Origin: Acidimicrobiaceae bacterium
Lineage (GTDB): Bacteria; Actinomycetota; Acidimicrobiia; Acidimicrobiales; RAAP-2
NCBI GenBank assembly: GCA_003133125.1
Contig: PKZO01000065.1
Location: forward strand, 24,286 to 70,100
Direction: 5' to 3'
Length of the DNA: 45,815 bases
The notes under the pieces are model-generated. The model was not told where the DNA came from, searched no databases, and saw nothing but the letters and a program-made list of their open reading frames with translations. The translations under genes and the position numbers were made by a program. Below are positions 33,782-41,596 of this stretch, piece after piece; positions within the stretch are counted from its first letter, which is position 1; each line of letters starts with the position of its first letter.

Positions 33782-34399
33782 ATGATTGATCCACGCTTCG
33801 TGTTCCTCGCGGCTTTCCTGTCGTTGATCGGCGCGTATGGCTATATTCGCGACACGCTACGGGGCGAGACGTCACCGAACCGGGTCACGTGGGGGCTTTG
33901 GGGGCTCGAGGGAATCCTCGCATTCGTGGTCGAGATCCAACAGCACGTCGGGCTCGCCTCGGTGATGACGCTCATGCTCGGTTTCGTGCCATGTGTGGTG
34001 CTGGTGGCGTCGTTCAAGAACTCTCACAGCGTGTGGAGAATCGGGCGCTTCGATGTTATTTGTGGCGCCATTTCTGTCGCCGGTCTCGTGTTCTGGGCCT
34101 TCGTCAATCAGCCGACCATCGCTCTACTCTCCTTCGTCGCCGCCGATCAGGTCGCTGCCCTACCCACCCTGCGCAAATCATGGTTAGCGCCCTCTACTGA
34201 GTCGCCGAGGGTCTTCTTCATGGGATTTGTGAACTGCGGAATCACGCTGTTGACATTGCGACACTTCACGACCGCTGGCGTTATCTTTCCGGGATGCGTG
34301 CTCGTCATGGACTTGATGATCGGATTGCTTATCGTCTCTCGGATCGGCGAGCGAGTCGCCACTCGAACGATGGCGCCAGCGATTTCGGGTGCCGCGTGA
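33782..34399 (+). CDS. Small multi-pass membrane protein, unknown function
   Basis: A 205-residue protein with about 6-7 membrane spans (first at residues 5-22). The early motif RGETSPNRVTWGLWGLEG and the later ADQVAALPTLRKSW are spaced like the proline-glutamine turns of PQ-loop/SemiSWEET-type proteins (internal repeat of three spans), but this is only suggestive. The TGA overlaps the GTG start of the DUF2252 gene (GTGA). Not recognised otherwise. Confidence 0.6.
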   Translation: MIDPRFVFLAAFLSLIGAYGYIRDTLRGETSPNRVTWGLWGLEGILAFVVEIQQHVGLASVMTLMLGFVPCVVLVASFKNSHSVWRIGRFDVICGAISVAGLVFWAFVNQPTIALLSFVAADQVAALPTLRKSWLAPSTESPRVFFMGFVNCGITLLTLRHFTTAGVIFPGCVLVMDLMIGLLIVSRIGERVATRTMAPAISGAA

Positions 34400-35778
34400 C
34401 CTCGGGACGAAGTGACTCGAACGTCGAGGGGCGAAAGGCCAAAGGTCGCGGCGTTCGAGAGCGCACGTCGCGCCAGTCGCTCGGTCATTTGGCCGAGCGG
34501 CCAGTGGGATACGACGCTGTTGCCCAATTGATCAATCAGGGCGTACATCGGGTGGCGTCACTGCTGCCCTTGCGATACGAACGGATGCTCGAGAGTCCAC
34601 TGGCCTTCTACCGTGGCTCCGCGCTGCTCATGGCGGACGATCTCGCTCGAGGAGCGAGCACGGACCTCGAAGTGCAGATTTGTGGCGACGCGCATCTATC
34701 GAACTTTGGCGTCTTCTCCTCGCCAGAGCGACAGCTGGTCTTTGACGTCAATGACTTCGACGAGACCGAGGTCGGACCCTTCGAATGGGACGTCAAGCGT
34801 TTGATCTCGTCACTGGTCATCAGTTCTGAGCAGCTCGGACATCGGACGAAGCAGCAGGAGAATATCGCCTTGAGCGCCGCGGGCGAGTATCGAACCGCGA
34901 TGGCTGCGTTCGCAGCACAGTCCCGGTTAGAGGTCTGGTACGCGACCCTGGACCTCGATCTGGCGATAAAAGAACTCCGCGGATTCTTCTCGGACAGCGC
35001 GAGAGAGAGGATCGACGACATCTTTCGCCGCGTCAAGGACACCAACACGTTGACCGCGTTTTCCAAAGTGGTCGCGTACTCCAAGGGTGGCGTAACGATT
35101 CGCAACAATCCACCGCACTTCACCCCGCTCGACGCGAAGGTGGATGATTCGATAGGCAATGACGACGCCTATGAGATCGTGCGCGAATACGTCAAGACCT
35201 TGAGTAGCGATCGCCAGGTGCTGCTTAGTCAGTACGTGGCCCGGGACGCGGCTCGTCACGTCGTGGGAGTCGGATCGGTGGGCACTGAATGCCTCGCCGT
35301 CTTGCTCACCGGTCGCGACGACCACGACCCGCTCCTGCTCCAGATCAAAGAGGCGCAGACCTCGGTGATAGCGCAGGCTCGAGGTCTCACCTCTTCGTAC
35401 GCACCCGGTGAGAGGGTGGTGCGCGGACAGCGTCTCATGCAAGCGACCCCGGACGTCCTGCTCGGTTGGCAGTCCATTGGTCCGCTGAAGAAGCGACGGA
35501 GTTTTTATGTGCGTCAGCTCTACGACAACAAGGCGTCGGTGAACGTCGAGCAATTGAACGAACCGCTCCTGGTCGCTTACGGGAGGATCTGTGCGTGGAC
35601 GCTCGCGCGGGCCCACGCTCGTTCAGGGTTTTCGGCACAGATCGCTGGCTACCTCGGCAAGGGCTCGCGTTTCGATGAGGCCATGGCCGAGTTCGCGCGA
35701 GGTTACGCCAAGAGAAATATGAAGGACTACGAAGCACTGAAGAAAGCGGTCCAAGAAGGTCGCGTCGTCGCGAACTGA
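34396..35778 (+). CDS. DUF2252 family protein
   Basis: A 460-residue protein from the GTG at 34396, which overlaps the preceding stop by 4 bp; the frame opens earlier inside the upstream gene. Family hallmarks: RYERMLESPLAFYRGSA (about 60), QICGDAHLSNFGVFSSPER (about 95) and FDVNDFDETEVGPFEWDVKRL (about 117). The GDAHLSNFG and D-NDFDE motifs resemble the catalytic and metal-binding loops of aminoglycoside-phosphotransferase-like kinases, to which DUF2252 is structurally related. The function is unknown. It is probably cotranscribed with the small membrane protein. Confidence 0.88.
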   Translation: MTSGRSDSNVEGRKAKGRGVRERTSRQSLGHLAERPVGYDAVAQLINQGVHRVASLLPLRYERMLESPLAFYRGSALLMADDLARGASTDLEVQICGDAHLSNFGVFSSPERQLVFDVNDFDETEVGPFEWDVKRLISSLVISSEQLGHRTKQQENIALSAAGEYRTAMAAFAAQSRLEVWYATLDLDLAIKELRGFFSDSARERIDDIFRRVKDTNTLTAFSKVVAYSKGGVTIRNNPPHFTPLDAKVDDSIGNDDAYEIVREYVKTLSSDRQVLLSQYVARDAARHVVGVGSVGTECLAVLLTGRDDHDPLLLQIKEAQTSVIAQARGLTSSYAPGERVVRGQRLMQATPDVLLGWQSIGPLKKRRSFYVRQLYDNKASVNVEQLNEPLLVAYGRICAWTLARAHARSGFSAQIAGYLGKGSRFDEAMAEFARGYAKRNMKDYEALKKAVQEGRVVAN

Positions 35779-35863
35779 GGTTCAAGTGACTTGGCGGCCC
35801 GAGAAGAGGTGGTTGTCGGGACCTCGCCGAGTAAGAGCCCAACATTGGTAGCATGTGTTCCCC

Positions 35864-35936
35864 GGGGACGTAGCTCAGTTGGTAGAGCGCGGGCTTTGCA
35901 AGCCTGAGGTCGTGGGTTCGATCCCCATCGTCTCCA
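35864..35936 (+). tRNA. tRNA-Ala (anticodon TGC)
   Basis: A complete cloverleaf: acceptor GGGGACG/CGTCTCC, D-arm GCTC-AGTTGGTA-GAGC, anticodon stem CGGGC/GCCTG with loop TTTGCAA (anticodon TGC), T-arm GTGGG-TTCGATC-CCCAT, discriminator A; only CC of CCA is encoded. Short repeats follow directly after the 3' end. Confidence 0.96.
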
Positions 35937-35943
35937 CCGAGAT

Positions 35944-35971
35944 TTCACAGTTCACAGTTCACAGTTCTCAG
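35944..35971. repeat. Tandem heptamer (TTCACAG)x3 plus one degenerate copy
   Basis: Three perfect TTCACAG copies and a fourth, TTCTCAG, begin 8 bp after the tRNA-Ala gene. A simple-sequence tract with no evident function; it leads into the imperfect repeats that follow. Confidence 0.85.
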
Positions 35972-35977
35972 TGTAAG

Positions 35978-36076
35978 AGTCCGGGACGTAGGTCTCACTT
36001 CGGCTCCGGGACCTCTGTCGCACTACCCGGCCCGGCTCCGAGACCTGTGTCACAGTGGCTCCGGGACCTATGTCAC
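35978..36076. repeat. Four degenerate ~20-bp direct repeats (GGCTCCGGGACCTNTGTCAC)
   Basis: Units lie at 35978-35998, 36002-36023, 36034-36053 and 36057-36076, each with the core TCCGGGACNT-NGTC-CAC and spacers of 3-10 bp. They fill the interval between tRNA-Ala and the convergent MarR-like gene. The spacing is too irregular and short for CRISPR. They may be stacked remnants of insertion-element ends, or binding sites; no transposase fragment was seen beside them. Confidence 0.75.
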
Positions 36077-36085
36077 GTTCGCGAA

Positions 36086-36544
36086 TTAATGCAGTGATTC
36101 TTCGGTGCGTTCTTTGATCTCAGTGAGAGCGATCAGACCATTGCGAAAACCGAGTAGTTCCTCGGGGGTCAACATGTGCGAGAGTTCGTGATTAACGCAG
36201 GCGATCGCATCACCTACCGCGCGAGCGGCGCGGAGCCCCTTGTCGGTGTTCTGCAGAGCGATGGCGTCGTCCGCGTACGGACCCACCGCGGCCTCGACGA
36301 AATGTCCTTCGAGCAACGCACCTAGGAGTTTCTCTGATTGCGCGTCCGAGAGGTTCATCTCACGCAGTAACTGCTCCGTGTTGGCGCCATTGGCGAGTCC
36401 ACCGACTAGGTAGGGACCGTTCTTGGGCAGGTCGCTCAGCCCTTCGGCGCTCAGTCGAATTCGAATCGCCAGCGAGTAGGTGCCTCGAGCCTGACGCAGC
36501 AACACCGGGACCGGTACTTCGTCGATGGAATTGCTCTGGTTCAC
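36086..36544 (-). CDS. MarR-like winged-helix protein
   Basis: A 152-residue protein with an N-terminal helix VPVPVLLRQARGTYSLAIRIRL, a helix-turn-helix-like region (LPKNGPYLVGGLANG-NTEQLLREMNLSDAQSEKLLGALLEGHFVEAAV) and a C-terminal helical part. The pattern fits MarR-type regulators, but the recognition helix is acidic and atypical, so DNA binding is not certain. It follows the cytochrome b-associated gene by 21 bp and is probably the last gene of that operon, which would make it a candidate redox or acid responsive regulator. Confidence 0.65.
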   Translation of the reverse strand: MNQSNSIDEVPVPVLLRQARGTYSLAIRIRLSAEGLSDLPKNGPYLVGGLANGANTEQLLREMNLSDAQSEKLLGALLEGHFVEAAVGPYADDAIALQNTDKGLRAARAVGDAIACVNHELSHMLTPEELLGFRNGLIALTEIKERTEESLH

Positions 36545-36565
36545 TGCCCTAAAGGTAGCGGACGC

Positions 36566-37522
36566 TCAACTGGAACCGCCAGAATCTCGATAGTGCTCGC
36601 GCCAGATCAGTCGATAGATCCGCAACTTGCGCGGAATCGACCGTAGACCAGGGATCACCGGTACGAGCAGCAGCAGGACCGAGAGCACCATCATCACCGC
36701 CCAGACCAGGGCGTCGCCGTTGCCACTCTGGTTGAACGGCGGGATCTGGTACCAGAAGGTGTAGAGCCACAGCCATGCCTGACCGGGGTAGTTGCCGGTC
36801 TCGTTCATCATGCCCCACTGGTCACCACCGAGGTGTTGTTCGGTGGCGAGGTTGCCGAGGTACTGGCTGTCCGCGAGGAAGAGCAGGGGCTTGGTGTAGT
36901 CAGTCGTGTAGAAGCCGTTGTCGTTCAGCAGGTCCTGATCGAGCGCGCCCGAGCGCGCCATGGTCGTCAGGTCGTTGATCATCACCGGCACCGGACCGGC
37001 GTTGGTGGTGTTCACCACCACCTGGCCCTTGACGAACTTCATGTCCGCCGAGGCCTTCGCGTAGGCGTTGAGCCAACCCGTTTGGGTGCTTGACGAGGCC
37101 GAGGAGTACTGCTTGAGGTCCGCGTCCAACGTCGGCTCGTTCGGCAGCGCCTTTAGGGGCTCGATGACGAAGTTCTGAGCGGAGTTGATGGGAATGCGAA
37201 CGCCGACCCATTTTGCCAGCTGCAATGGACCGATCTGCTGGCTGGCACCATTGTGGTTATAGGGGGCACCGTAGGAAGCGGATATCGACGTGCCGTTCAG
37301 TTCGCTGAGTGCGGTCGTGGCGAAGTCGATGGGATCCGCGTTCGACCAGGACTTGATGGTGATGGCCGCTTCGTCGGGTGAGCCGAAAACAACCGCGAAG
37401 ATCAAGGTGAGTAGCGCGATCACCAAAAGGGCGATGGTGCCCTCCTTGATGATGTCGTAGGGCGTGTGCCCGCCCTTCCACTCGGGGGCGTCGACGTCGG
37501 GTCGGAAGGCCTTCTTCGTCAT
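36566..37522 (-). CDS. Cytochrome b-associated membrane subunit with large outer domain
   Basis: A 318-residue protein with a first span at about residues 27-47, an extracytoplasmic region of about 210 residues and a last span at about 266-288 (WAVMMVLSVLLLLVPVIPG), then a basic cytoplasmic tail. The opening HTPYDIIKEGTIALLVIALLTLIF resembles the start of C-terminal cytochrome b / subunit IV-like proteins and QIPPFNQSGNG could be the counterpart of a late PetD loop, but no PEWY quinol-site motif is present. It overlaps the cytochrome b stop (ATGA), so it is almost certainly a subunit of the same complex. Not recognised as a named family. Confidence 0.6.
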   Translation of the reverse strand: MTKKAFRPDVDAPEWKGGHTPYDIIKEGTIALLVIALLTLIFAVVFGSPDEAAITIKSWSNADPIDFATTALSELNGTSISASYGAPYNHNGASQQIGPLQLAKWVGVRIPINSAQNFVIEPLKALPNEPTLDADLKQYSSASSSTQTGWLNAYAKASADMKFVKGQVVVNTTNAGPVPVMINDLTTMARSGALDQDLLNDNGFYTTDYTKPLLFLADSQYLGNLATEQHLGGDQWGMMNETGNYPGQAWLWLYTFWYQIPPFNQSGNGDALVWAVMMVLSVLLLLVPVIPGLRSIPRKLRIYRLIWREHYRDSGGSS

Positions 37523-38166
37523 TCGCCGACCGCGACCTTCTGCGCCGCTGGCTTCACGTCGTCCTCAAAGGGAGGCACCACGCCCTTGATGCGCACGAGA
37601 ATCACGTGTAGTGCAGTCAGCACCACCGCCGCGATCGGTAACAGGACGATGTGCCACATCAGCATCTGTCCCAGGTTCAAGACGTTGAAGTAGGCGCCGG
37701 CGCCCGTCGCGTTGATACCGTCCTTGGCCTGGGTCGTGATCCACTGCGAGTCGAAGTTGCTCTGACTGGCGTAGCCCGTGAAGGCCGTGGCGATGGAGGC
37801 GAGAAAGGTCACCACGCCGGTCATCCAGGTGAGCGTGCGCCCGCCGCGCCAGGCGGCCATGGCGAACTTGCCCCAGAGGTGGATGACCATGGTGAAGAAG
37901 AAGATCTCCACGCTCCAGAGGTGCAGTGAGTTGACGAAGTGACCGTACTGTGAACCGTGCCACCACTGCGGCCCGCGCAGCGCGAGGACGCAGCCCGTGA
38001 AGATCACTACCCCGAGCGAGGCCAGGGTCGCCACGCCAAAGACGTAGATCCACGAGGCGACGTAGGACGGCTGGGTGTCGGGAAGGACCTTTTCCGGAGG
38101 GAGTTTGCCCTCGACCCTACGACGTAGTCGGGTCGTCCATTGACGGTCGATCTCTGCGTTGCTCAT
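37519..38166 (-). CDS. Cytochrome b, N-terminal (b6-like) di-heme domain
   Basis: A 215-residue protein with four membrane spans after a basic N-terminus. The heme ligands are His in HLWSVEIFFFTMVIH (14 residues apart, second span) and His in HIVLLPIAAVVLTALH (15 apart, fourth span); the 14/15 spacing is that of cytochrome b6 and related split proteins. The TGYASQSNFDSQWI segment replaces the TGYLLPWDQ of classical cytochrome b. It should carry two b-hemes and exchange electrons with menaquinone. The gene overlaps both neighbours by 4 bp. No Rieske or c-type cytochrome gene lies nearby. Confidence 0.85.
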   Translation of the reverse strand: MSNAEIDRQWTTRLRRRVEGKLPPEKVLPDTQPSYVASWIYVFGVATLASLGVVIFTGCVLALRGPQWWHGSQYGHFVNSLHLWSVEIFFFTMVIHLWGKFAMAAWRGGRTLTWMTGVVTFLASIATAFTGYASQSNFDSQWITTQAKDGINATGAGAYFNVLNLGQMLMWHIVLLPIAAVVLTALHVILVRIKGVVPPFEDDVKPAAQKVAVGE

Positions 38167-38345
38167 TGGTTCTCCTTACGACGACGCCGGCCCGGGAAGG
38201 GTAAGAGGAGAGCCGCGACGAACGTGACGATCATCAAGATGATGACGGTCAGGTTGGCGACGCTTATGTAGAACCAGTGCCAGTGGATGTAATGCCCCAA
38301 AGTGTTCAATGGGAAAATCGCTGCAAAAGACAAAATGGTTGCCAT
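38163..38345 (-). CDS. Small membrane protein of the cytochrome b operon
   Basis: A 60-residue protein with one long hydrophobic span (about residues 26-50, YISVANLTVIILMIVTFVAALLLPF), an N-terminal part with HYIHWHWFY and a basic tail RRRRKEN. Its TGA overlaps the cytochrome b start, so it is very likely a small subunit. The three histidines just before the span are noteworthy as possible heme or metal ligands, but this is inference. GAGGGGG lies about 10 bp upstream of the ATG. No named family recognised. Confidence 0.7.
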   Translation of the reverse strand: MATILSFAAIFPLNTLGHYIHWHWFYISVANLTVIILMIVTFVAALLLPFPGRRRRKENQ

Positions 38346-38386
38346 CTAGTACGCACCCCCTCTTGGGCTCAGTATGTCAGGTTTGT

Positions 38387-39352
38387 TCAGGACGCGACTA
38401 AGGACTTTCGGCCCGGATTTGCCGAGCGGGATTTCTTCTCCGTACCTGGTTCTCGATCGTGGGCGCTTTGACGCAGAGTGAACTGGGTCATGCCAATGGA
38501 GAGCGACACCGCTCCGGCGACGTGTAGTTCAACGAGCACCACCGGTACGTGTGTGAGGTACTGGGTGACACCAATGGCCGCCTGAACAAGAGCAATCACT
38601 ACCAGACGTCGTACGCCGAGCTGGAGGGGTTTGGGTGCACCCGTCTGCCAGATCGCGAGCAACAAGCCCACCACGAGACCAATGAAGAGCAGGGCCGCGG
38701 CCGAGTGCACCCACGCGGCTGAGGAGAAGGCGAAGGGAAGACGTTTGGCGTGAACTTGACCTTGTGACGAGCCCGCGTGCGGTCCCGAGCCAGTGGTCAT
38801 GGTGCCGGTGACGAGCAGAATCACGAAGGGTATCCACAACGCTCGCGCGACGGCGCGAAAGTGCGGGTCGCGCACGTCACTGCGCGCGCCGGGTCCGTAG
38901 ATGTATTTCGAGTGGTGGTAGAGCACGGCCGCGATTACGACCATCGTCAGCGAGAGCAGCATGTGCAGTGAGACGAGCCAGGGGTTGAGCTTGCTGTAGA
39001 CAACCAATCCTCCGAGCACCGCGTCGGCGATGACGCCAAGGACAAGTGAACCCGAGAGCACCAGGAGGTCGCGACGACGGCGCTCGCGCAGCCACGCGGC
39101 GATCAAGGTCACACCCGTGAGAACAACCAAGGTCACGGTGACCATGCGGTTCGCGTACTCAATGAAGGGATGGATGCTCAACGAGCCCGTGATTCGTCCG
39201 TGAAAACACGTGGGCCAGTCCGGGCAACCCAGGCCCGAACCCGTGAGTCGCACGGCGGCCCCCGAGAGCACGATCAGGATCATCGACAAGAAGGTGGCAA
39301 AGGCGAACCAACGAAAGACCGGTGCTGACAGCGTGCGGGGTGTAGGTGCCAC
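38387..39352 (-). CDS. ctaA: Heme A synthase CtaA (COX15)
   Basis: A 321-residue protein with eight spans. The first outer loop carries the conserved cysteine pair in GLGCPDWPTCFHG (C-x5-C, about residues 42-48), and FIEYANRMV (about 62-70) contains the catalytic Glu and adjacent helix; SLHMLLSLTM provides a heme-ligating His in a later span. It oxidises heme O to heme A for aa3-type oxidase. The GTG start is preceded at 6 bp by TAGGCT (minus) with no ribosome-binding site, so it is probably leaderless. It is divergent from ctaB and lies 41 bp upstream of the cytochrome b operon, with which it may be cotranscribed. Confidence 0.92.
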   Translation of the reverse strand: MAPTPRTLSAPVFRWFAFATFLSMILIVLSGAAVRLTGSGLGCPDWPTCFHGRITGSLSIHPFIEYANRMVTVTLVVLTGVTLIAAWLRERRRRDLLVLSGSLVLGVIADAVLGGLVVYSKLNPWLVSLHMLLSLTMVVIAAVLYHHSKYIYGPGARSDVRDPHFRAVARALWIPFVILLVTGTMTTGSGPHAGSSQGQVHAKRLPFAFSSAAWVHSAAALLFIGLVVGLLLAIWQTGAPKPLQLGVRRLVVIALVQAAIGVTQYLTHVPVVLVELHVAGAVSLSIGMTQFTLRQSAHDREPGTEKKSRSANPGRKSLVAS

Positions 39353-39394
39353 CCCCGTAGCCTAGGGAATCCGCCGACTCGTAGAATAACCGGC

Positions 39395-40309
39395 GTGACT
39401 ATCGCAGCCCCTCGTAACCTCTCCATTTCCGAGGTCCTTCGCGGCTACGTCGCGCTGACCAAACCGCGCATCATCGAGTTACTGCTCGTCACGACGATCC
39501 CCACCATGGTGGTGGCGGCCAACGGGATTCCCGGGTTCTGGCTCATCGTGGCGACGTTGATTGGTGGCACGCTCGCCGCGGGCGGTGCCAACGCTTTTAA
39601 CATGGTGATCGATCGCGATATCGACGCCATCATGCAACGCACCAAGAGACGACCGCTCGTCACCGGCGTGATGAGTCCGCGAGCCGCCACGATTTTCGCG
39701 CTTGGTCTCGAAGTCGTGGCGTTTGCGGTTCTGGTCATTTGGGTAAATCAACTCTCGGCCTGGTTGGCCCTCGCCGCAACGGCCTTCTACGTGTTTGTTT
39801 ACACCATGTGGTTAAAACGTCGCTCCAAGCAGAACATCGTGATTGGTGGCGCGGCGGGAGCAGTACCCGTGCTGATTGGTTGGTCGTCGGTGACCAACTC
39901 GCTCGCCTGGACCCCCGTGCTGCTGTTCCTGGTGATCTTCATCTGGACGCCACCACACTTCTGGGCGCTCGCGGTGCGCTACCGCGACGACTACGAAGCG
40001 GCGAACGTACCAATGATGCCCGTGGTGGCGTCGCTTCGACGCACCACCCTGGAGATCCTCGTCTACACCGTCTTGATGTGGGCGCTGACGATGCTGATCG
40101 GGCCCGCGGCCCACTTGGGATGGATCTACGCGGTGTCGGCGACCGTATTGGGTGGTCTGTTCACCTTCTACGCGTTTCGTCTCTATCGCCACGCCCTCGC
40201 GGATCGCGCGGACGCGGGCGAGGCGATGCGCCTCTTTCATTTCTCGATTACGTACTTAACGGCGTTGTTTGTCCTTATGGCGGTCGATGTCATTGTCCGA
40301 AGCCACTAA
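39395..40309 (+). CDS. ctaB: Protoheme IX farnesyltransferase CtaB (COX10)
   Basis: A 304-residue UbiA-family prenyltransferase with about nine spans. Motif one NMVIDRDIDAIMQRTKRRPL (about residues 69-88) is the Mg-binding N-x3-D-x3-D; motif two lies in YRDDYEAANVPMMPV (about 194-208). It makes heme O from heme B and farnesyl diphosphate. TAGAAT is 7 bp before the GTG and there is no ribosome-binding site: a leaderless start. Its end overlaps the TlpA-like gene by 23 bp. Confidence 0.93.
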   Translation: MTIAAPRNLSISEVLRGYVALTKPRIIELLLVTTIPTMVVAANGIPGFWLIVATLIGGTLAAGGANAFNMVIDRDIDAIMQRTKRRPLVTGVMSPRAATIFALGLEVVAFAVLVIWVNQLSAWLALAATAFYVFVYTMWLKRRSKQNIVIGGAAGAVPVLIGWSSVTNSLAWTPVLLFLVIFIWTPPHFWALAVRYRDDYEAANVPMMPVVASLRRTTLEILVYTVLMWALTMLIGPAAHLGWIYAVSATVLGGLFTFYAFRLYRHALADRADAGEAMRLFHFSITYLTALFVLMAVDVIVRSH

Positions 40310-40868
40310 ACCTCAGCGGGGTCACCCGTCGCCCATGATGTTCGTCTCGCTCGGCATCGGAGCAGTTATCGCGCTCGCGCTCATCACCGTGGTTTCGGTC
40401 CTGACGGGTGGCAAGGTGACCGATTCGAATACCGCTCCCAAGTCAGCGTTGGACGGGACCAAGATCGCTTCTTTCTCCGTGAGCGGACTCGACGGCGGGA
40501 GTCAGCACGCTCCCTGGTCGAGCGGGCGACCTTCGGTGCTGGTCTTCTTTGCGAGCTGGTGCGGTCCTTGTCAGGGAGAGATTCCCAAGCTGGCAAACTA
40601 CGTCGCGACCCACCACGACGGCAACGTCGAGGTCATGGGCATTGACGCGGGCGACCAACGAGGGGCGGCTCAGTCGTTCACGAAGAAGGACCACGTGACC
40701 TTTCGCGTCGCGTTCGATCCCAACGACACCATCACCGCCGGTCTGTTCAAGTTCGCGGCGTTACCAGAGACGGTGTTCTTGAACGCAAAGGGCGTCGTCG
40801 TGAACGTCCACGTGGGCGCGATTGCGGTCTCGCAGTTCGCGAGCGGCATCAAGTCGCTCGAGACCTAG
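40287..40868 (+). CDS. TlpA/ResA-like membrane-anchored thioredoxin
   Basis: A 193-residue protein from the ATG at 40287; a TTG at 40269 would add six residues. An anchor spans about residues 18-40, followed by a thioredoxin domain with SWCGPCQGEIP (CxxC, about 92-96) and a cis-Pro region ALPETVFL (about 160). Such proteins reduce apocytochrome c or copper sites (Sco/ResA roles) in the periplasm-like space. The location directly after ctaB supports a role in cytochrome oxidase maturation. It converges on the ABC permease with a 4 bp overlap. Confidence 0.85.
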   Translation: MSLSEATKPQRGHPSPMMFVSLGIGAVIALALITVVSVLTGGKVTDSNTAPKSALDGTKIASFSVSGLDGGSQHAPWSSGRPSVLVFFASWCGPCQGEIPKLANYVATHHDGNVEVMGIDAGDQRGAAQSFTKKDHVTFRVAFDPNDTITAGLFKFAALPETVFLNAKGVVVNVHVGAIAVSQFASGIKSLET

Positions 40869-41596
40869 TCGAATCGGAACGTCCGGGCCGCGAGTAGCGG
40901 CGCGAGTACCGCCCAGACGCCGAGCGAGATCCAGTCGGCCGTAGTCGGCGTCAGACCCTGGCCGAGTATTCGATGGAGCCCTTCGGCGAGGGCTCCCGAA
41001 GGCAGCCCCACGACGACGTGACGTATGAACGACGGAAGTGACGACACCGGTACGACGATGCCCGAGACCAGCAGCAGGATCAGGTACAGGCCGTTACTCG
41101 CCGCGAGGTTCACCTCGGCTCGTAGTTGGCCAGCGAGCAGCAGGCCAATGCCCGCACATCCGGCTGAACCGAGCACGAGCAGGGCGGCGACCTCGAGTGC
41201 GCCGCCTAAGCCGCCGCGGGGGTGCCAACGAAGAGCCAGGGCGACCAGGCTAAGGACGACGACCTGGATGGCTTCGGTGACGAGGACCCCTCCGATCTTG
41301 GCGCCGATCAATCGTCGCTGGCCCAGCGGGGTGACGAAGAGCCGGCGCAGCACGCCAAAGGACCGCTCGAATCCTGTGGCGATCGACAGCGCCACGAGCG
41401 ACGTCGACAGGACGCAGAGGGCCAGGATGCCCGGGGCGATGAAGTCGACCCGGTGCGCGGCGGGCGAGGTGGTGACCTTCGCGAGCGAGAAGAAGACGAG
41501 CAAGAGCACGGGGATGCCGATCGTCAGTAGCAAAGTCTCGCCACGACGGATGTTCATACGCACTTCGGCCAGGGTCTGAGCCCACCACGCTTTCAC
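40865..41596 (-). CDS. ABC-2 type transporter permease
   Basis: A 243-residue integral membrane protein from the GTG at 41596, which overlaps the ATPase stop (GTGA). The frame continues open upstream through the ATPase gene in another reading, giving a spurious 555-residue product. Six spans fit an ABC-2 permease (residues about 20-40, 50-70, 95-115, 130-150, 160-180, 220-238); FERSFGVLRRLFVTPLGQRRL is the typical cytoplasmic segment. With the ATPase it forms a DrrAB-like exporter, for example of a drug, lipid or peptide. Substrate unknown. Confidence 0.87.
   Translation of the reverse strand: MKAWWAQTLAEVRMNIRRGETLLLTIGIPVLLLVFFSLAKVTTSPAAHRVDFIAPGILALCVLSTSLVALSIATGFERSFGVLRRLFVTPLGQRRLIGAKIGGVLVTEAIQVVVLSLVALALRWHPRGGLGGALEVAALLVLGSAGCAGIGLLLAGQLRAEVNLAASNGLYLILLLVSGIVVPVSSLPSFIRHVVVGLPSGALAEGLHRILGQGLTPTTADWISLGVWAVLAPLLAARTFRFD

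Noticed and set aside
35944-36076. CRISPR-like repeats
   Set aside because: Units are about 20 bp, degenerate, with spacers of 3-10 bp, and no cas gene is present.
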